Shown here: positions 49,501 through 60,600 of the stretch, one piece after another
How the letters are laid out: each line of letters begins with the position of its first letter
Position numbering within the stretch: the first letter of the stretch is position 1
Assembly (NCBI RefSeq): GCF_026210795.1
Contig: NC_089443.1
Coordinates: forward strand, 806,001-870,000
From: Rhizophagus irregularis
Lineage: Eukaryota > Glomeromycota > Glomeromycetes > Glomerales > Glomeraceae
Length of the DNA: 64,000 nucleotides
Direction: 5' to 3'
Translations under genes and position numbers: made by a program
Notes under the pieces: generated by a model
What the model saw: only the letters and a program-made list of their open reading frames with translations
Database searches by the model: none
What the model was told of the DNA's origin: nothing

Positions 49501-51623
49501 TTCTCATTCAACTCTTTTTGTAATAAATCAATAAAAACATCTCTATCCTTAAATTGGGAAATAAATTTATCCTGAGAAGCTTCATACTTCATGATTTCTT
49601 CATTCAATTTTCCCTCTAGACTCACAGTTCGTTGCAGCAGTTTATTAATGTCATCATCTCTATTTTTAATTTGGTTATTGAGAGCAGTAATTTTCTCTAG
49701 AGAATCTTGATATTTTTTGGTTTCTTCATCTAACTTATTTCGTAATACCTCAATTTTCTTTTCATTTTGTTTAAGCTTATTAGTAGTATCATCATTATCT
49801 TTTAATTGGTTAGATAAGGTTTTTACTGATTCATCTTGTTGATTATTTTTTATGATTGTTGATTTTCTTTGAATCTTTGCTACTTTATCTGTTACTTGAA
49901 CTTGAACTACTTCTTCTGTTTCATGATCGATAATTTTTTTAATAATACTACTCTTTAATAAAATACTATTTGGTTTACTATGATCATACTTAACTGTTAT
50001 TAGTTTAATGAAAATAATATTTGTTAATTTTTCTTTTTTTTATAATTATTTAATAACATTAATAAAACTAGTAATTACCTGAAAATTTCTGGCTCATTAT
50101 AATGTTATTTTGTTTATAATAATCATTAGAAGTTTTTGGTCTATCTCTTACCATTCCCAATTGAGAATCTATTTAAGAGATTAAAATTATATTAGTATTT
50201 TTACAATTAATTGGAAAATTTTATTAATAAATACCTGAAATTTTCTCGCTAACTATGTTATCGTAATGTTCATAATAATCGTCAGAATTCTTTGGTTCAG
50301 GAAGTTTATTAAAATTAATTAATCTACTTGTATAAATAGCTTCTGAACGTGTTTTATTACTTTTATAAGATAATAAGCCTAAATTAATTGGAGAAATACT
50401 CTCAGCTGAATATTTATAGTTAATTTCTTCTGCTTCTTCAATTTGCTTTTTTAATTCTGTTTGATTGTTAAAATCATGACACCATATGTATAAAATATTT
50501 TTAATTTCTTCTGATGTTGGTCGATTTGATGGATTTTCATCTAAGCATTTCTTAACTAGATGTACAATTAATTGTGGTACTTTAATTTTAAATCTTGGTC
50601 TAAGTCCTTGGCAAATTTTTATTGCCAAATTTTCATCATTGCTTAAATCATGATATGGAGGTAATCCAGAAATTGCTTCATACATAATTATACCAAAACT
50701 GTAAATATCAGCAGCTTTGGTATAATTCTGTCCTCTTAAAATTTCAGGAGCAATATAAGGCAAAACACCATATATATGATTTTTTTTATTTTCTGATACA
50801 TTATCCGCGGGCTTACATAATCCAAAATCAGTTATCATAGCATAATCGGAAGACATTAATATATTACCAACATGTAAATCTCGATGAATTAATTCCTTCT
50901 CATGAATCAAATCAAGCCCAGATGCAACATCCAATAAAATACGCAAAATAGCATTCCAATCTAATTTATTATAATCTGTGCTTAAATAATTTCGCAAATT
51001 TCCTTTTTCTGCATAATCCAAAACCATTATATAATCTTTTGTTTTTGGATCTTGAGTTATTCCATAAAACTTAACAATAAATTGGTCATGCTCAAAAATA
51101 TTTTTATGCAACGAAATCTATACATATAATAATATATTAATAAATGTCACATTACAAATTTAATAAATAAATTAATCTATACCTCATTTAAAATTTCCGA
51201 TGTATTTTTTGAATTATCTAAGCTTTTCAATGCTACAAACTTATTAGGCTCGAGTCGTTTCCAATTTTGAACCGTATTATCCCAATTTAATATATACCCA
51301 TCAATCCATTTAGCTTTATATATTCTGCCAAATCCACCCTTTGCAATATATTCAATATCATAAAATCTATCATAAGGTATCCATTCTAATACTTTATGAT
51401 GAGTATTTGCTGATAATTGAGTATCTTGAATAAATTTGTCAATATCATCATTACCACTAGTCCAATTTTCAAAATTTTGTTGAAAATGTTTTGCATTACA
51501 TGCTTTACACCAATCATCCTCAGTATTTCCTTGTTTGCATTCTTCACATAAAACTTTTTTTCCATGAGAAATAATGTTAAAGAATTTACCAAATTTTGTT
51601 AACAATTTAGTTCGCTCCGACAT
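46572..51623 (-). CDS. Kinase / coiled-coil / MACPF-like fusion (gene D)
   Basis: Four exons, 51623-51183, 51117-50235, 50168-50079 and 49993-46572, join in frame (4836 nt, 1611 aa); start is ATG 51623. The N-terminus has Cys pairs C26/C29 and C39/C42 (CEECKQGNTEDDWCKAC), zinc-ribbon-like. The kinase domain (about 85-360) is complete: AKGGFGRIY 94-102, K133, HRD 225-227, DFG 244-246, APE 270-272, so it is probably an active TKL-type Ser/Thr kinase. The usual tail (EAIYTSRLINFNKLPEP) follows. Exon 3 repeats the end of exon 2 (DYYEHYDN...SEKISG versus DYYKQNNI...SQKFSG). Residues about 500-740 are coiled coil with KLNEETRKCQ units as in gene C. The rest matches the MACPF-like part of gene B, with YGHLFPRKILIGG at 966-978 and a second YGYFYPLNIVLGK motif. 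If exon 4 were separate, it would lack an ATG near its start. Confidence 0.78.
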
Positions 51624-51671
51624 AATTGTTGTTTAACGTCGAAAAATTAAAGGGAAAGGGGTAAAATTCGG

Positions 51672-51679
51672 TATTTAAA
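51672..51679 (-). promoter_or_regulatory. Possible TATA box of gene D
   Basis: TTTAAATA on the minus strand lies about 50 bases upstream of the gene D ATG. AT-rich context makes chance occurrence likely. Confidence 0.25.
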
Positions 51680-51684
51680 CATAT

Positions 51685-52312
51685 GCGGGTACACCAATTA
51701 TAAAAAGAAATAACATTGTACAAAAATCCTGGATAGTTACCCGGATGCATCCAGGGTAGTACCTGGATGTTACTCTGGATGTAAACACTACCAGGATGAT
51801 CATTGAACTTTATACACCGGATGTTTTATATTGTGTAGATCACGAAATTTTACTTCAAAAAATTTTTTTCTTTTATTTAAACAAAATGTTGACTAATGTT
51901 CTTTTTTTTTGTAGGTCTAGGAAGATGAAAGATCTAGTCTCCCATTCTGAAGGTATAACCTTCAAAAAAAAAAAAAATTTTAGGTCCGGAACGCTGTTCT
52001 GGACTCAATTTTAAAAAAATTCAATTTTTATCTTTTTTAAAAAAATTTTTTTTATTCTAAATAAATTTCGTTATTTTAAATAGAATTTGATTTTTATTTT
52101 ATTCTTGAAAAAATTTATCATTTTTAAAAAATTTATTAATTTAAATTATATATAATATTATTATTTTAAAAAATACGTTTCTTATTGTTAAAAGTTCATT
52201 TTTTATCATTAAAAAATTTGTTTTTTATTAAAATTTATTAAAAAAATTCGTTTTATAAGAAATTCGATTTTTATTATTATTGAATAACGTAGGACAAGTA
52301 TAATCACGTGCT
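51685..52312. other. Intergenic with short GGATG-repeat patch
   Basis: Around 51,730-51,825, CCTGGAT/CCGGATG/ACCTGGATG units recur six or seven times, possibly an old subterminal repeat. The rest is T/A-rich without a gene. Confidence 0.4.
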
Positions 52313-53745
52313 AACGCCCTATAAGAAATATGTATACGGAAAGGATACGTTTTGTATACATTTTATGTACGTTTCTATAGATTCCGTATACAAATTCCGT
52401 ATATTTAATAAGCAATTCATTTTTGAACATTTTTTAAAAAAACTAATGTATACGAAATGTATACGGAAAAAATTAATCATACGGAATGTATACGGAATTT
52501 TTAAACTTAAAATATTTTTAGAAAATAATTTTACAAAAATCTCGTATCATAACACGAGATCACGTGATTGTTTATTGTTTTTGTTATGATACGTTTTTTG
52601 TTTTTTATATAAACCCTTACTTTGATGAGTTTGATCTTCCGATCTTCCTTTCTGTCTTATTTTTGTTATTTTTTCTAAATTTTTCTTCTTTTTTCGTCAC
52701 CCCCCTTTTAAAAAAAAATTTTTTTTGATTTTATTCTTTTATTCCCACCCTTCTTTTTTTTTTAAAAAAAATTTCTTCTTTCTATTTCTATTTCCTCTTT
52801 ATAAAAAATTTTTTATTTTTCTAACTTTGACGTCCTCCCTTTAAAAAAAAATTTTTTTTTAACTTTCCTAACTTTGTTACCCTCTTTTTAAAAAGATATT
52901 TTTTTTTTATTTATTCTTTATTCCACTTTCTTTTTTTATTTATATTTATCCCTTTTTTTATTCATAGGCCAGCAGATTTTTTTTTGTGAGAAGATTCAGT
53001 TTCTTTTTTCTTTTTTGTAGATCAGTTTGGGAGTCCTTTCCTTTCTTTTTTGTAGGATTGTTCAGGATTTTTTTCTTTTTTTAGGTCAGTTCAAATTTCT
53101 TTTTTTTTTTTGTAAGTTGGGTTCAGATTCTTTTCTTTTTGTAGGTTGTTTCAGTTTTGTTGCTTCAGAGTCTTCTTTTTTTGTAGGTCAGTTTTGGATT
53201 ATTTTGTTGTTTTAGTTTCTTTTTCATCAGATGCTTCATAATTCTTTTCATTTATGTAGGTCAGACATTCTGGAGTTCCCTTTCTTTTTTTGTAGGAATG
53301 CTGACCTTTGGTGACTTGGACGATTGCAGATACTATATGAAGGGGGGGGTATAGGTTGTTTGACTCCAAATGAACCTGAACTTATAGATAATTTTGGTTG
53401 CAATAGGTGGTTTTAATAAGAAGGGAATTTTCATAATGTATTTGTATTTTGTTTATTTTTTTTTTTTTATTTAATTTAATAAAGTAAAATTAGATTTATG
53501 TAAATATAATTATAGTAAACTGTAATACAAATAGTAAATTCAGTGACCAAATCGTATAAATTTCGTGATAAAATCAGTGATCAAATCATGTAAATTCCAT
53601 ATGAATTCCGTGCAAATTCCGTATCCAAACCATATTTTTAGTAATACGGAATTGTGCATTTTCCCGTATCCTATTATGATACGTTATTTCTAAGGAAAAA
53701 AATCGTATAAAAACTTTATAAAAAACGTATCCAATTTTTTTATAG
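52313..53745. mobile_element. Candidate TIR element (CCCTATAA ends) of about 1.4 kb
   Basis: Left end GCCCTATAAGAAATATGTAT...GGATACG and right end, read inverted, GTCCCTATAAAAAAATTGGATACG are imperfect TIRs. Subterminal zones are rich in (A/T)CGTATAC / GTATACGGA motifs on the left and ATTCCGTAT on the right. The interior is a pyrimidine-rich block that encodes lysine-rich repeats on the minus strand. A related end lies at 4487. No target duplication was found. Confidence 0.45.
52960..53330 (-). repeat. Degenerate tandem repeat, lysine-rich when translated
   Basis: Units of about 40-55 bp each contain (T)nGTAGGTCAG on the plus strand (about eight units). On the minus strand they read like KRKESEPNLQKKKK and KLKQPTKRKE, with stops in places. 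On the plus strand the same units resemble repeated 3' splice acceptors. The plus-strand open frame at 53,027-53,215 is a shadow. Confidence 0.45.
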
Positions 53746-53754
53746 GGACGGCAT

Positions 53755-54770
53755 GCGCATATACATTACATCATTATTACATAATCACTGATCAAATAAA
53801 CTTATCCTACTAATTAAGCCACTTTAGACCGCTTTTTACAATCAGCATTTAATGGGTGGGAGAACGTAAACTCACAAAATCAATCTCATAACTGCGGACA
53901 GTATAATCACGTGCTACTGCGGAGAATTAATACTATCATCTTGGCTATTTTTATGCCAGTTCTTGAATGCTTATAAAAATAAGCGTATATGTATATGGTA
54001 AGCAGAAGGAATAATAAGTAAAATAAATGTTAATAAATGTTAATAAACGCGTAGTGAAATAAAGTATATTAAAATATTAATAAATATATCACTGCCGATC
54101 AATTTACGAAGGTTACACAATAAACAAATGTAAATTCAATCAAATGCGAATACGGTAATGCACACACTAGCATATACACTCAGACGCAAATATTGATTCA
54201 CAATAGAACAAAACTCTAAAATAAACAATGAGATAACTTCTTTCAATAAATGCTTTATTAAATTCAAGACAAAATTATCTACTATTACATTGATTTGGAA
54301 CGCATGTATTTATAACAATAAAATCTATGCTAATCATGTTTAAAATATTATATAAATGCTACATGTTTAATAAATTAATGTTATATGTTAAATATATTAA
54401 ATATGTGCTATATGTTAAATATGTTGCATATGTTAAACATATCGAACATTCGTAACATGATCGTCGGTCACATGATTATTCGATTAACACTATTGTGTGC
54501 TTCGGATAGAATTATTGACGAAACTTGATTACGTTCGAGCATTTTCTTATTACCCTTTTTATAGAAGCGATGATTCCAAGGTTCTTAAAATTTATATAAT
54601 TAAGAATAGCAAGTGTGTACATCATGTAATAATGTGATCGTACAATTCATATATATTTTGCGACTGTTAATCAATATATAGCACAAGTGAATAAATTAGT
54701 AGATTATAAACGCGCAATGAATTCAATTAAATTTATATAATTTAGGCCATACAAACTTAATTTTATGGTA
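53755..54770. other. Intergenic, nothing firm
   Basis: AT-rich. Around 54,360-54,450 there is a loose tandem run of ATATGTTAAAT units. No gene recognised. Confidence 0.45.
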
Positions 54771-54820
54771 ACCCGCCGGCAACCTAGCTTTTAATTTGAA
54801 TTTTTTTTCAATTTTTAAAA

Positions 54821-55062
54821 TACAGCAAAATTCAAAATATACGGGACACTTGAGAAATTTGATTGTCGGGTTGTCGGGTAGTCGGGTTACTCGGCAGTGG
54901 TTATTTATTAGAAAGTACAAATAACATGTGACATGAGTATAATAATAGTAGTACTATATCAAATTATATAATAACCTACTTACCTACTGCTGAGTAACCC
55001 GGCTACCTGACAACCCGACAATCAAATTTCTCAAGTGTCCCGTATATTTTGAATTTTGCTGT
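54821..55062. repeat. Long inverted repeat (about 77-bp arms)
   Basis: TACAGCAAAATTCAAAATAT and the following CGGGACACTTGAGAAATTTG, then GTCGGGTTGTCGGGTAGTCG to 54,898 are repeated inverted at 54,986-55,062 with few changes; the loop is about 87 bp. GCCGG blocks outside both arms (about 54,772 and 55,101) may mark outer ends. It is probably a MITE or foldback element. The frame at 54,723-54,920 is a shadow of the arm. Confidence 0.7.
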
Positions 55063-55069
55063 AATATAA

Positions 55070-55360
55070 AAAATTTTTTTTTAAGACTTAACAAAAACTG
55101 ACCGCCGGGATATGAAACCCATTTATACCACTTTGTGTCGCCTTATTGCTTAGAAATGTACAAATTATTTATATAAAACTGTACAAAATACTGAACAATA
55201 AAATTACATTATTAAAATATGCAAATAATATGTATTTTGAGGGCACAATTAAATCTCATTTGTAAACGATAATTTGTAAATTGTAACGTCTCTCATCCTA
55301 AATTACTGTGTTTTACGTTTCTGCTGCTGATATACTTTCGATAGAACAACGTATCAATGA
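55070..55360. other. Spacer, nothing recognised
   Basis: No feature beyond the flank of the inverted repeat. Confidence 0.35.
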
Positions 55361-55364
55361 AGCG

Positions 55365-55500
55365 AATATTATTATGATCATTACGAATTTGTCAACATAG
55401 AAGAGATAGATGAATCATACAAAGCAAATTGAAAACAGGGGTAACATTAAAGTCAATTAAATGACGATAATTTCAGTGAAATTAATTGCATATGAGGTAT
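55365..55500 (+). pseudogene. Kinase N-lobe exon scrap
   Basis: One frame reads around HYEFVNIEEIDESYKANWKQ, matching the start of gene-B-type kinase 2 exons (YNEFNKIEEI...YKAHWE) with the glycine loop deleted. It ends near a GAGGTATTT donor-like site, as in gene B exon 1. Confidence 0.5.
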
Positions 55501-55504
55501 TTAG

Positions 55505-56240
55505 AGTTCTTTTTCTAAAAAAGTTGTATATCGTGTAGAATAATTATGCCATTTCAACAAAAAAAAAGTACGTATTGTAGTGTTTAATATTTTACGAGTA
55601 GTCTCACATGGAATAACCAAGTCTAGTTTAGGCAAATAATTTTTTTCGCTGGACGCCTTACATACAAAATGGGAGGATATTTTTGCAAGCATATATAAAT
55701 AACATAATAGTTCAAAAAGAAAAAAAGAAATAATTAAAAATAGAACTGAAGCATACTAGTAGATTAGTATGACAAAAATATATTAGCCACTCAGAAATAA
55801 TCATAAATTAGTTAGTTAAATACTTCATTACTAAAACAATAGTAATTATCTTTTCTATATTAATATATTATACAATATTTTATGTATTAGATAAGAACTT
55901 TACACTTCAGTACAAGTTATATGTATAATACTATAATGGGTTATCCTACTATTGTTTTTATAAATGTACAAGTTGCACTATAATAAAGTGGTTAAAAATT
56001 TAATTTATTATATTGATTAATAAATATTAATCCTGGTGCGAGGCAATGAGTGACTGTTAGTTAATTAATTAAAAAAAATTTTAACAAAATAAAAAAATAA
56101 ATATCTTATTGTCCTTTTTTTTTATTCGCTCTAGAACAAATGAAATCAGTTTATCTTTTGAATTTAAATGACAAAGCGTCAATTGTAATTTACTCAAAAT
56201 AACGAGCAATATACGAGCAAATTTTAAATAAATTACTTAC
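55505..56240. other. Intergenic, nothing recognised
   Basis: The minus-strand open frame at 55,501-55,692 has no family signature. The remainder is AT-rich. Confidence 0.4.
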
Positions 56241-56244
56241 ATTT

Positions 56245-56395
56245 CTTTAATAATAATTAATTCATTGATTTTGTTAAATTCGTTATATTTATAGTATTTT
56301 ATATGTTTCATTGACATTTTTTATCCATTCTGAAGTATTTATTTGGTCTAACATCTGGTTTACATCTTGAGAACTTTTTTAAGTAATAAATATAG
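56245..56395 (-). pseudogene. Kinase linker scrap
   Basis: The minus strand reads around DVNQMLDQINTSEWIKNV then YKYNEFNKINE, matching the linker between kinases 1 and 2 in gene B (LNTSELIEKCI...YGYNEFNKIEE). Confidence 0.5.
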
Positions 56396-56425
56396 TAAAA
56401 TTCAAATTTTAACTCAGATGTTATA

Positions 56426-56737
56426 CCACTGCGGCGGATTTATGAAATTTGGCAAAAACCCTGCTGCGCCCTCGGGAATTAAAATTGACTTACAGAAACA
56501 TTAAGCTTTTTTCCTAGAAAATGTCAAATATGATGCACCTTTAACACTGGAAAAATTGGTTAGGTAACGGAAAAATTGGTTAGACGCAAGATTTGGGGTA
56601 TAAAAAAATTTTTTAGGGCTCATTTTTGACTGTTCACTAATAAATTTGGGAAATTTGGTGGCTAAAAGACTGTCAAATATTTATTTAATTTGACATGACG
56701 GACAAATTTAGGGTATTTCATAAATCCGCCATGATGC
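56426..56737. mobile_element. Small MITE with GGCGGATTTATGAAAT TIRs
   Basis: GGCGGATTTATGAAAT at 56,433 is repeated inverted, ending at 56,730. TA dinucleotides flank both ends at comparable distances (56,424-56,425 and 56,738-56,739). About 310 bp, no coding capacity. Confidence 0.6.
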
Positions 56738-56787
56738 GTAATCATATAATAATATTATTACCTCATTCTATTACCTTTTTCACTTAA

Positions 56788-57305
56788 TTGCCAATCCGTC
56801 TAAAATCGGCACTGCGTTACTAATAAAATTCGGGGATAATAACGATAATAAAAAACCCCGTTTTTTACATCTCACGCGCGGGATAAACTTTCACCCATTT
56901 CACCCATTTCACAAATAAAAGTACCCTTCAATTTTTTACTAGTTCTATAAAGAAAAATATTTAAAAAAAAGTCTTTAAAAAAAAGCTTAGAAAGCCAAAA
57001 AATATATGTTTGTAATGTAAATAACATAATATAGTAAAATAAAATATTGAAATTTCTTACATTTTAAGGTGTAAATCTGACGCGCGTACATAGTAAACTC
57101 CTTATTTTGCATATGAACGTATAATTTTTTTTTTGCAAATTCTTTTTTTCAAGTATTTTTTCAGTATATCATATGACTTTTATTTATAGTTAATATGTCG
57201 TCTATGAAAATATCCCTTTCTGAAGATTGTGTTCTAGCACAAAATCGGCAAATTCAACCCCGAATTTTATTAGTAACGCAGTGCTGTTCTTAGACGAATC
57301 GGCAA
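56788..57305. mobile_element. TTAA-flanked MITE with about 49-bp TIRs
   Basis: The left end TTGCCAATCCGTCTAAAATC continues through CACTGCGTTACTAATAAAAT to CGGGG, and the same sequence is inverted at the right end with a few changes. TTAA lies directly outside both ends (56,784-56,787 and 57,306-57,309), the target preference of piggyBac-like elements. The TIR start differs from canonical piggyBac, so the superfamily is uncertain. The frame at 57,227-57,418 crosses the TIR and is not a gene. Confidence 0.7.
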
Positions 57306-57309
57306 TTAA

Positions 57310-57552
57310 TATAACAGTAATTGTCCGGAGCAAAGCGAAAGGACTACGCATTATAAAAATTGATCGATCACGTGAGTTTCTCTGTCCCTCACGTCATCCA
57401 ATGAAATCGCAAATCTGAGTTTTATCTCTTTTTCGCACCGGATTTACAACAGTAGTTTTATTTAGCTTGATAAATTTTGAAATTCATTATAATCATTACC
57501 ATTATTTGTCTGAAGCGATTACACAAATATGGTCACGTGCCGTCGTGATGAT
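57310..57552. other. Spacer, nothing recognised
   Basis: No gene or repeat that I can support. Confidence 0.35.
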
Positions 57553-57652
57553 ATTTATTTATTTATTTATTTTATGTGAAGTCGGAAAGACTATTTAAGA
57601 GAACATAGAATCTAAAAGACCTTGTCCAACCTTTAGTCCATCATCCACCCAA
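57553..57652 (-). mobile_element. LINE-tail-like fragment
   Basis: The plus strand starts with (ATTT)n then TATTTTATGTGAAGTCGG; read on the minus strand it ends ...CACATAAAATAAATAAATA. It shares the ATGTGA core with the insertion at 60,980 and is longer, running through CCTTGTCCAACCTTTAGTCC. No clear target duplication was seen. Confidence 0.35.
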
Positions 57653-57659
57653 CATCAGG

Positions 57660-59335
57660 AGTTGTATTTTTTATAAAATCTATGCAACATCTATTAACCT
57701 ATATGTATCCAATATAAATTTGTTATATAAATTTTTATAAATCCGTAATATATATAAATAATTTATTTATTTTTCACATAAATATAAAATTATTATAAAT
57801 AATTTATATAAAATCTATATAAATATAAAATTATTTAAATATAAATATATGTGTAATTTATAGCCAAATAAATTTATACAAATATTTTGAATAAAATTAT
57901 TTAGATATAGAATTATTTAAATATAAATTTATATATAATATATAATTAAATAAATATTATACAAATATGTTATATACTAATTACATACATATAAAATTCA
58001 AGTACATATTTTGTATAAAATTTTCATATAAATTTGTATAGATTTAAAAACATTTATATATTTTATTTAAATTTTAAATAAGTATAAAATTTAAAGTAAT
58101 ATATATATATAATACAAAACTATCTGATTCCATAATTCAGAAATATACTTATATTATACCACCTAATACAAGTAATTTTTTTTTGATTTATATAATTCTA
58201 CATACTACATATATAAGATATTGGCAGTGGATGTTTTATATGGTGTATTCTCAAAAGTGTGGCATCCTCTATATTTACTCGTACCATTAGTACATGTGTC
58301 AAGAGTGCAGTGTGGCACAGTATATTTGATTGACGAAATAGAGGACAAACATATAAAGATTTTAAAAGACATACAATATTTTTAAGATAAAATTATTCTA
58401 ATAAATGATGCTCAAAGAAATAAAGTACTAAATGACAAATGACAATGTAATAATTAATTTTTTTCGTGCCAATAAAAAAATAACCAAGTACAATAAATAA
58501 AACATTTAAAAATACTTTTACATCAGTATAAAGTAATCATGTATATTCTCATTATTCTGACCATGACCGAAATTAGACAGTGAAAAAATGAGAAAAAGAT
58601 ATATAAAAATAACTAGTAGTAGGTAGAGCTATACATAAAACGCTACATGAAAGAAAACATAGGAACATAATTGTCTTTGAGTGATTTCCTTTTTAGGAAT
58701 GGAATAAACTAATTTATACTCAAAAAATTTTACTAACCATTTACTTTAACTGATAAACTTTTTTTTTTACTTCGCTTACGGTAAAAAAAAACTTTGCAAT
58801 CTTTTACTTTTTTACTCTGTCAATAAAAAAATTCTTTCACTTTATTTTTCAAATATATGAACTTTCTCCATTTTAATTACCATTACACACTATCAAATAC
58901 GAAAATTTTAATATTTCATCAAAAAAAAAAAATACTTTATTAAAAAAAAAAAGATTACTATCCTGTATAAATATCGAATATCCAATATTGATACGTGACC
59001 AAATTGAAGAAATTCATTCTGGTGGAAAAGTATAATACTGAAAAGTTTCTTTACTCTCTAAATAACACACTTTATTGAAATAAAACTATTAAAAATTTTT
59101 ACATCGCCAATGATCTCATCTTAGTTTCAAAATATTTATTTATCAAAACTACTATTTCCGTCCATTTTCCCTTTATTTTTCCTCCATAACCTTTTCAAAT
59201 GGTTATTCAACTTCATTCTGCACTTTTACCAATACATTTTTACTCTTTTTCCTTTTTATTAATATTTGTTTTAGTAAATGCAAACTCCAAACATATTCAT
59301 GATTACTATCTTCCCCTCTAAATAATCTTCTATAT
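57660..59335. other. AT-rich gene-free stretch
   Basis: Up to 58,140 it is almost pure A/T with ATATAAAT repeats; after that it is unremarkable non-coding sequence. Confidence 0.5.
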
Positions 59336-59532
59336 TTAACGAGCTTGTTGTAATTGTACAGTATCTGGTGTCACTGTTTTAGCTATCTGTCCTTTTTTGT
59401 AACATTGTTCTTCTATGACTTCTTTCACCTGATCTTTCGCAATATCTTTTGCTAAAATTGTATTCAGTGATTTGGAGTTTTGTTTAATTCTTACTGAATT
59501 TTTCTTTCTTGTAGGTTTCCAGATAAAAAATT
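59336..59532 (-). CDS. C-terminal exon of an unrecognised lysine-rich protein (partial)
   Basis: A clean open stretch on the minus strand runs from an acceptor-like TTAAG at 59,533 to a stop at 59,336-59,338. It reads FIWKPTRKKNSVRIKQ, then LAKDIAKDQVKEVIEEQCYK and TVTPDTVQLQQAR. The composition is that of a real protein (helical, charged), but I do not recognise the family. Upstream on this strand the units at 59.57-60.1 kb encode similar KSSLSNAVIPTKK-like text, so they may be repeated or decayed upstream exons. Confidence 0.4.
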
Positions 59533-59566
59533 CTTAATAAAAAATATATATATATATTCACTTAGG

Positions 59567-60100
59567 ACATTGGACTTTCTTTAACGAATAATAGAAGATG
59601 GATGTGTATAATTATTTTATTTATTTTGAAAAAATATTTTAATGTTTCTTTTTTTGTAGGAATAACAGCATTTGATAAACTGGATTTGAAAATACTTAAC
59701 GGGTATGTATAAATGTATAAAAATAGGTGATGGGTTTAACAAACACAACTTGAAATTAATGGAGCAAGTGAGTATAAGTAAATGTGGGAATTTTTTTATT
59801 TATTTGTTTAAGAGAGTATGGATTTTTTTTGTAGAAATACTGAGTTTAACGTACTAGATTTGAGAATTTAATGGAAGATATGGTGTAAGTATATATTAGC
59901 AGGATTTCTTTTTTTTTTGGTTTGAGAAACGTATTTATATTCCTTCTTTTTTTCTATAGAAATGCCAAGATTAACGAACTGGACTTATTGAAGGGCAGGT
60001 AGGCATAAATTAGGTGGAGAATTTCGTATTTGTTTATTTGTTGGAGAAATGTTTTTTAATGATTTATATTTATTTCTTTATTTTTGTAGGTAATACGATC
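59567..60100. repeat. Array of similar mini-exon-like units
   Basis: Four to six units at roughly 110-150-bp spacing share TTTTTTGTAG, then a body with TTAACGAACTGGA.TTGAAAA, then a donor-like GTATGT/GTAAGT/GTAGGC. Clear units are 59,660-59,702, 59,835-59,884 and 59,960-59,998. On the minus strand the same units encode short lysine/serine text. Which strand matters is unresolved. Confidence 0.45.
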
Positions 60101-60104
60101 AAAC

Positions 60105-60600
60105 TGCTCGCACTTCTACTAGGAAAGATTCTACTAACAAAATGATATATTGCTCAATAAAATAAGACATTCACCATAATGATACTGCATCAACAGCCAA
60201 CTGGATATTATGGTACACGTACAACTAACTCCTCTGTAACCCATGGTATCAGTATTTTATTTAAGGATTTTCATGGACCTTAATAATTTGGGAATATTAG
60301 GTGATATTATATTCAAATTATTAGAATTTCATTTAATAACAATAAGGAAATCATGTATTATTGTTGTGTAATATTTAAAAATAAAACTTATTTACAATAA
60401 ATTTACAATTTACGAATTTATAATATTAAATAATAATTATATAAAATATACATACAATAAAATTTATTGAATGTTAAATAAAAAAATTATATAATTCTAT
60501 ATAAATATATTTTACACATAAAATCAGATTCACATGAAATCCACGTTGGGTCCTTAAAACTACATAGAATAGTATATGTAGATTTTATATATATTTTTCA
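60105..60600. other. Non-coding right flank of the candidate element
   Basis: AT-rich with ATATAAAT-like motifs; no gene. Confidence 0.4.

Noticed and set aside
53027..53215. Phe-rich plus-strand frame
   Set aside because: Shadow of the lysine-rich repeat on the other strand.
59500..60100. Plus-strand multi-exon gene from the mini-exon units
   Set aside because: Some introns would be about 24 bp, too short, and frames do not stay open; kept as a repeat array.
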